Part shown: piece by piece, positions 4,881 to 6,232 of the stretch
How positions within the stretch are numbered: the first letter of the stretch is position 1
Layout of the letters: every line of letters begins with the position of its first letter
Program-made: the position numbers and the translations under genes
NCBI GenBank assembly: GCA_009712615.1
Contig: WASR01000068.1
Coordinates: 1 to 6,232, forward strand
Source of the DNA: Methanobacterium sp.
GTDB lineage: Archaea; Methanobacteriota; Methanobacteria; Methanobacteriales; Methanobacteriaceae
Direction of reading: 5' to 3'
DNA: 6,232 nucleotides
The notes under the pieces: model-generated
Database searches by the model: none
What the model was told of the DNA's origin: nothing
What the model saw: only the letters and a program-made list of their open reading frames with translations

Positions 4881-6232
4881 TTAATATGTCTTAGCAATCA
4901 ATGTTACGTGTTTAGATTTTTTTCCACAGTTAATACAGATCCCATCTTCTTTCTCTGCCTGAACACCAAGTATGTCCACATTAACCTTTTCTTCAATATC
5001 TTTTCCACATTCCTGGTCTCCACACCAGTCAAAAGTTACTATTCCTCCTTCTTCAGAAATTTTAGTTGAAGCCTCTTCAAGGGTTTCAACATGATGAACA
5101 TTATTTTCAAGAGAATTCCAAGCTTTCTCTCGCATATCCATACTGATATTATCCAGCAAATTATTTACAGTTTGGGATATGGTGTTATCATCATAGTCTA
5201 TGATTTCTTTTTCCTTAGAATCTCTTCTGAATGTAACTATCTTATGATTTTCAATATCCCTTGGACCCACTTCTAATCTTAAAGGAATTCCCCTCATTTC
5301 CCATTCATAATACTTTTTACCTGCTCTTATATCTCTGTCGTCAAAGTAAACCCTCAAATTTAATTCAGATTCGAGTTTTTCCTGCAATTTTTTACAGAAA
5401 TCAAGGACAACTTCTCCTCCTTTCTTGAATATGATTGGAACAATCACAACATGATACGGTGCAACATCTGGTGGCAGGCATAATCCTGAATCATCACCAT
5501 GGACACCTATTACCGATGCTATAACCCTATCAGAAAGTCCATAACATGTCTGATAAACATATTCATGATTACCTTCAGCAGTTTCATAGGTTATATCGAA
5601 GGTTTTTGCAAAGGTTTGACCAAGATTGTGCACAGTTCCAATTTGAAGGGTTTTACCATCTGGTAAGAGTGTATCAAAAGCCATGGTGTAAACTGCGCCA
5701 GGGAACTTATCCCATTCAGGACGTTTCGAAACTGTATAAGGTATTCCAAGACTGTCAAAAAACTGTCTGTATATTCTTAATGCTTCTTTAACCTGTTCCT
5801 CTGTTTCTTCAGCAGATGAATGAACTGTATGAGCTTCTTTAAACGTTGTTATTTCTCTAACCCTTATGAGTGGTCTTGTATGTTTAGTTTCATATCTGAA
5901 GGTGTTTACAACTTGATAATACCGCATTGGAAGATCGCTGTGGTTCCTTACCCAGAGTGAAAACATAGGGTACATTGCTGTTTCGCTGGTTGGCCTTAAA
6001 GCAAGCTTTTTATTAAGCTCAGTGAGTCCACCATGTGTTACCCAATAAACCTCTTCTTCAAAACCCTTGACATGTATTGCTTCTTTTGCAAGTTCGTCCT
6101 CTGGTATTAGTAGGGGAAACATGACTTCTTCATGATCCTTGTCTAGGATTGTTTTAAGAATTTCAAGGGTGTACTTTCTGATCTTGAATCCCTGTGGAAG
6201 CCAAACATGCATTCCCTTAACAGGGTACCTTG
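4881..6232 (-). CDS. proS: Prolyl-tRNA synthetase, archaeal/eukaryal type (5' partial)
   Basis: Class II aminoacyl-tRNA synthetase that charges tRNA-Pro with proline in the cytoplasm. The frame runs off the right edge. Codons at 6213-6230 (RYPVKG) precede the Met at 6212 and match the family, so that Met is internal and probably about 25 residues are missing. Numbered from it: proline-recognition loop RPTSET (73-78), motif 2 [17 protein letters not shown] (104-120), [11 protein letters not shown] (195-205), motif 3 region [18 protein letters not shown] (223-240), then the anticodon-binding domain from about 253 ([24 protein letters not shown]). The C-terminal zinc domain has C397, C402, C426 and C429, and the protein ends in the conserved Lys-Thr-Tyr. 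It lacks the bacterial editing insertion between motifs 2 and 3. It is intact where visible and shares its transcript with the exported protein 21 bp downstream. Confidence 0.97.
   Translation of the reverse strand, partial: RYPVKGMHVWLPQGFKIRKYTLEILKTILDKDHEEVMFPLLIPEDELAKEAIHVKGFEEEVYWVTHGGLTELNKKLALRPTSETAMYPMFSLWVRNHSDLPMRYYQVVNTFRYETKHTRPLIRVREITTFKEAHTVHSSAEETEEQVKEALRIYRQFFDSLGIPYTVSKRPEWDKFPGAVYTMAFDTLLPDGKTLQIGTVHNLGQTFAKTFDITYETAEGNHEYVYQTCYGLSDRVIASVIGVHGDDSGLCLPPDVAPYHVVIVPIIFKKGGEVVLDFCKKLQEKLESELNLRVYFDDRDIRAGKKYYEWEMRGIPLRLEVGPRDIENHKIVTFRRDSKEKEIIDYDDNTISQTVNNLLDNISMDMREKAWNSLENNVHHVETLEEASTKISEEGGIVTFDWCGDQECGKDIEEKVNVDILGVQAEKEDGICINCGKKSKHVTLIAKTY

Noticed and set aside
4664..5791. 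Short + strand open frames inside the exported-protein and proS genes
   Set aside because: They are antisense to conserved coding sequence, of unnatural composition, and have no family resemblance.
6210..6212. ATG at 6212 as the proS start
   Set aside because: Family-matching codons (RYPVKG) continue in frame up to the window edge.

Overview
The window looks like chromosomal DNA from a methanogenic archaeon of the class Methanobacteria, probably a mesophilic Methanobacterium-like genus. The evidence is an archaeal/eukaryal-type prolyl-tRNA synthetase with its C-terminal zinc site, a coenzyme F420 biosynthesis gene (cofC), a PaaK/F390-synthetase family ligase beside a tandem ACT protein, Shine-Dalgarno sites of the GGAGGT type, TTG starts, AT-rich spacers and oligo-T transcription stops. 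The genus is inferred from remembered family resemblance; no search was run.

Layout. The left part (1-1740, + strand) holds the 3' end of a phenylacetate-CoA ligase-like gene that enters from outside the window, then, 82 bp on, a two-ACT-domain regulator. Together they look like the end of an aromatic-acid/aromatic-amino-acid operon. Everything from 1820 to the right edge is on the - strand and converges on the first pair at a short terminator region (about 1739-1810). Reading in its own direction, the - strand block is: proS (5' end outside the window), a membrane-anchored exported protein 21 bp downstream, an oligo-T stop, cofC, thiD (4-bp ATGA overlap with cofC), and a three-zinc-ribbon protein with a SHOCT-like tail.

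The most notable observation is in cofC. The open frame that begins at 4003 is too short for the family and lacks the N-terminal nucleotide-binding segment. That segment is present just upstream in the same frame, starting at an ATG at 4108 with a good ribosome binding site. It is separated from the rest by a single in-frame TAA at 4004-4006, immediately followed by an ATG. Because CofC makes the activated precursor of F420, which methanogens need, this is a sequence error, a recent nonsense mutation, or a case of readthrough or stop-restart translation.

The rest is ordinary core metabolism (translation, F420, thiamine) plus two poorly characterised proteins. I saw no tRNA, rRNA, CRISPR array, insertion sequence or phage gene, and no gene-free stretch longer than about 110 bp.
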